DNA from: Chryseomicrobium excrementi
Lineage (GTDB): Bacteria > Bacillota > Bacilli > Bacillales_A > Planococcaceae
DNA: 64,000 nt
Assembly: GCF_002798305.1 (NCBI RefSeq)
Contig: NZ_PCGR01000001.1
Span: 62,001 to 126,000 of the forward strand
Direction of reading: 5' to 3'
The position numbers were made by a program, and so were the translations under genes. Position 1 is the first letter of the stretch. The number at the start of each line of letters is the position of its first letter. This document shows, piece after piece, positions 61,738 through 64,000 of this stretch. The notes under the pieces were generated by a model that ran no database searches, was not told the DNA's origin, and saw nothing but the letters and a program-made list of their open reading frames with translations.

Positions 61738-64000
61738 ATGTTAGTATCACTCAATTGGTTAGCAGACTACGTGGATCTGACGGATCAACAGCCTGCAGAA
61801 CTCGCAGAAAAAATTACGCGCTCAGGAATCGAAGTAGATGCCATCGAAGTGCGTTCACAAGATATGAAGAATGTTGTGATTGGACACGTTGTTTCTAAAG
61901 AGAAGCACCCAGAAGCGGATAAATTAAACATTTGCCAAGTGGATGTGGGAACAGGCGAATTATCTCAAATCGTATGTGGCGCTCCGAACGTCGATGCAGG
62001 TCAAAACGTCATCGTTGCAGTTCCTGGCGCTCGCTTACCTGGAGGTTTCAAAATCAAGAAAGCGAAACTTCGCGGTCAAGAATCAAACGGCATGATCTGC
62101 TCTCTACAAGAGCTTGGAATCGAAGGGAAAGTCGTTCCAAAAGCGTTCGCAGACGGTATCTTTGTATTGCCAGCAGATGCGCCAGTTGGACAGGATGCAC
62201 TAGAATATTTATCGCTACATGATACGGTCCTTGAACTAGGCTTGACGCCGAATCGAGCGGACGCGATGAGCATGCTAGGAGTCGCGTATGAAGTGGCTGC
62301 TATTTTACAACAGTCAGTGAAACTTCCTGAAATCACTTATGCTTCGGCAACAGAAACGGCACAAGACGCGTTAACACTTCGTGTGGATGCGCTGGATGCA
62401 AATCCACTTTATATCGCAAAAGTGATTAAAGATATCAAAGTAGGTCCATCCCCACAATGGTTGCAAAACCGTTTGATGGCTGTAGGTGTACGTCCTCATA
62501 ATAATGTCGTCGACGTCACGAACTATGTGTTAATGGAATACGGTCAACCGCTTCATGCGTTCGACTATGACCGTCTCGCAACAAAAGAAATCGTTGTTCG
62601 TATGGCAACTGAAGGCGAAGTCATCACAACGCTTGATGACCAAGAACGGAAGTTAGAGGCTACTGATCTTGTAATCACTAACGGTCAAGAACCAGTAGCA
62701 GTTGCCGGTGTTATGGGTGGCGCTAACAGTGAGGTCCATGATGGTACTACGACTGTTGTACTTGAGTCTGCATATTTCACAGGTAGCTTCATCCGTCAGA
62801 CGTCGAAGCGTCTAGGGCTTCGCTCGGATGCGTCAGCTCGCTTTGAAAAAGGCGTCGATCCAAATCGTGTGGAAGCTGCTGCCGAACGTGCGGCTCAGCT
62901 ACTAGCAGAACTTGCAGGAGGCACGGTTTTAGCTGGAAGTGTAGTAGTTGATGAACTCGATAAGACACCTAAGAAGGTAGTCGTATCACCTGACTTTATC
63001 AACGAACGTCTCGGGATGAAAATTTCATTTGATGAGATGCAACATATCTTGACGCGATTACAGTTCCCGTTCGAAGTAGCGAATGGTTTGTTCTATATCG
63101 ATGCACCGACGCGTCGTCAAGACATCGTCATTCCAGAAGACATCGTAGAAGAAATTGCACGTATGTATGGCTATGACCGTATCCCGATGACCTTGCCAGA
63201 AGGCGCTCATCAAGCAGGAGGGTTAACTCCGTATCAAGCAAAACGTCGTTTAGTGCGTCAAACTCTTGAAGGAGCAGGACTCTATCAGGCGGTAACGTAT
63301 TCGTTGACTTCTTCGGAACAAGCACAACGATTTGCACTTCACGAAGCACCGGTAACAAAACTCTTGATGCCGATGTCAGAAGAACGCAGCACACTTCGCC
63401 AGAGTTTAATTCCTCACTTAGTAGAAGCTGCAAGCTATAATGTTGCGCGCCGTGTAGAAAGTGTCGCTCTTTACGAAGTGGGTTCTGTGTTCTTGGATCA
63501 AGGCATGGACGAACTGCCGGTTGAAATCGAGCATGTGGCTGGTGTCGTTACGGGTCTATGGGTAGACAATGCATGGCAAGGCGAGAAGAAACCGGTCGAT
63601 TTCTTCGTAGTCAAAGGCATTGTGGAAGCCCTAGCAGCGAAGCTTGGAGCAACACTTTCGTACCGTCAAGCGAAACGGGACGGCTTGCACCCAGGACGCA
63701 CTGCAGATATTTTGTTTGGCGAGATTGTGGTAGGCTTTATCGGTCAATTGCATCCTACTGAACAGAAGCGTCTTGATTTGAAAGAAACGTATGTGTTTGA
63801 ACTGAATATGCAAGCACTGATTACAGAAGTGCTTCCAACTATCAGTTACACTGCCGTATCTCGTTTCCCGGCAATCACTCGTGATATCGCACTTGTTGTG
63901 GACCGCGAAACGCCAGCAGAAACTTTGGAGTCGGTAATCCGAGCTTCAGGTGGCAAGCTAGTTACAGCGATTCGTCTGTTTGACCTGTATCAAGGAGATA
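61738..64000 (+). CDS. pheT: Phenylalanine-tRNA ligase beta subunit, 3'-truncated by the window
   Basis: The first ~754 codons of a protein usually about 800 long. It starts MLVSLNWLADYVDLTDQQ after AAGGAGGAG. An EMAP-type tRNA-binding domain (about 40-155, with IGHVVSKEKHPEADKLNICQVDVG) is followed by B3/B4 editing domain sequence (KRLGLRSDASARFEKGVD), a B5 region and a catalytic-like fold. The missing part is the end of the FDX anticodon-binding domain (SRFPAITRDIALVVDRE is its beginning). No internal stop is seen. Confidence 0.96.
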   Translation, partial: MLVSLNWLADYVDLTDQQPAELAEKITRSGIEVDAIEVRSQDMKNVVIGHVVSKEKHPEADKLNICQVDVGTGELSQIVCGAPNVDAGQNVIVAVPGARLPGGFKIKKAKLRGQESNGMICSLQELGIEGKVVPKAFADGIFVLPADAPVGQDALEYLSLHDTVLELGLTPNRADAMSMLGVAYEVAAILQQSVKLPEITYASATETAQDALTLRVDALDANPLYIAKVIKDIKVGPSPQWLQNRLMAVGVRPHNNVVDVTNYVLMEYGQPLHAFDYDRLATKEIVVRMATEGEVITTLDDQERKLEATDLVITNGQEPVAVAGVMGGANSEVHDGTTTVVLESAYFTGSFIRQTSKRLGLRSDASARFEKGVDPNRVEAAAERAAQLLAELAGGTVLAGSVVVDELDKTPKKVVVSPDFINERLGMKISFDEMQHILTRLQFPFEVANGLFYIDAPTRRQDIVIPEDIVEEIARMYGYDRIPMTLPEGAHQAGGLTPYQAKRRLVRQTLEGAGLYQAVTYSLTSSEQAQRFALHEAPVTKLLMPMSEERSTLRQSLIPHLVEAASYNVARRVESVALYEVGSVFLDQGMDELPVEIEHVAGVVTGLWVDNAWQGEKKPVDFFVVKGIVEALAAKLGATLSYRQAKRDGLHPGRTADILFGEIVVGFIGQLHPTEQKRLDLKETYVFELNMQALITEVLPTISYTAVSRFPAITRDIALVVDRETPAETLESVIRASGGKLVTAIRLFDLYQGD

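Overview
The window is a chromosomal backbone segment from an endospore-forming member of the Bacillales. Gene order follows the Bacillus subtilis arc that runs from hisJ/ezrA through nifS-thiI, ackA, ald, dnaE, accDA, pfkA-pyk, citZ-icd, phoPR, polA-mutM-coaE, gapB-speD-nrdR, dnaB-dnaI, thrS, infC-rpmI-rplT and ysdABC to pheST. Two small acid-soluble spore protein genes, each with a sigma-G-type promoter, show that it sporulates. An ATP-grasp gene resembling D-aspartate ligases, an hflKC pair and the intergenic repeats suggest a Planococcaceae-like organism (Sporosarcina/Lysinibacillus relatives) rather than Bacillus proper. That placement is inference.

Layout. 1-8.4 kb: end of a PLP-dependent Cys/Met lyase, fRMsr and HisJ (minus strand), EzrA, the NifS-ThiI sulfur relay, an alpha/beta SASP, RarD and NAD kinase. 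8.5-16.8 kb: sigma-W-type sppA-yteJ, tpx, ytxK-ackA, uspA, ald, a crcB pair, pepQ. 16.8-25.8 kb: ytkL-ytoI, ytpI, nrnA-dnaE, then a GntR-family regulator fused by overlapping stop/start codons to accDA. 26-32 kb: glycolysis and TCA genes (pfkA-pyk-fxsA, citZ-icd) without mdh. 32-38.8 kb: a 763-bp spacer, a hot-dog protein, phoPR, the ATP-grasp ligase, hflKC. 38.9-47.8 kb: polA-mutM-coaE, gapB, speD, nrdR-dnaB-dnaI. 47.8-51.4 kb: a Fur-box-controlled ferric iron ABC transporter between dnaI and thrS. 51.4-64 kb: T-box thrS, L20-leader infC-rpmI-rplT, ysdA, ysdB (sigma-W-type), dUTPase, M42 peptidase, an isolated argF, sspI, a SpoU methylase, T-box pheST (pheT runs off the edge).

Regulation is unusually readable. 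Visible sites include two sigma-W and two sigma-G promoters, two T-boxes, an L20 leader, three Fur boxes, CcpN boxes at gapB, a FadR-like palindrome before the GntR/accDA operon, cre-like elements at pfkA and citZ, and a consensus promoter with an ArgR-like box at argF. The speD leader can fold so that its ribosome-binding site is sequestered.

No prophage, CRISPR array, transposase, rRNA or tRNA gene was seen. The least explained content is the intergenic repeat DNA: an ~80-bp element with inverted ends (three copies), a ~96-bp element with inverted ends (two copies, one 60 bp longer), and two arrays of degenerate ~20-bp repeats sharing a core. The main candidates for new biology are these repeats, the speD leader, the PhoR without an external sensor domain, the DnaE with an eroded PHP domain, and the accDA-linked regulator. 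I did not find a clearly new multi-gene defence or mobile system.
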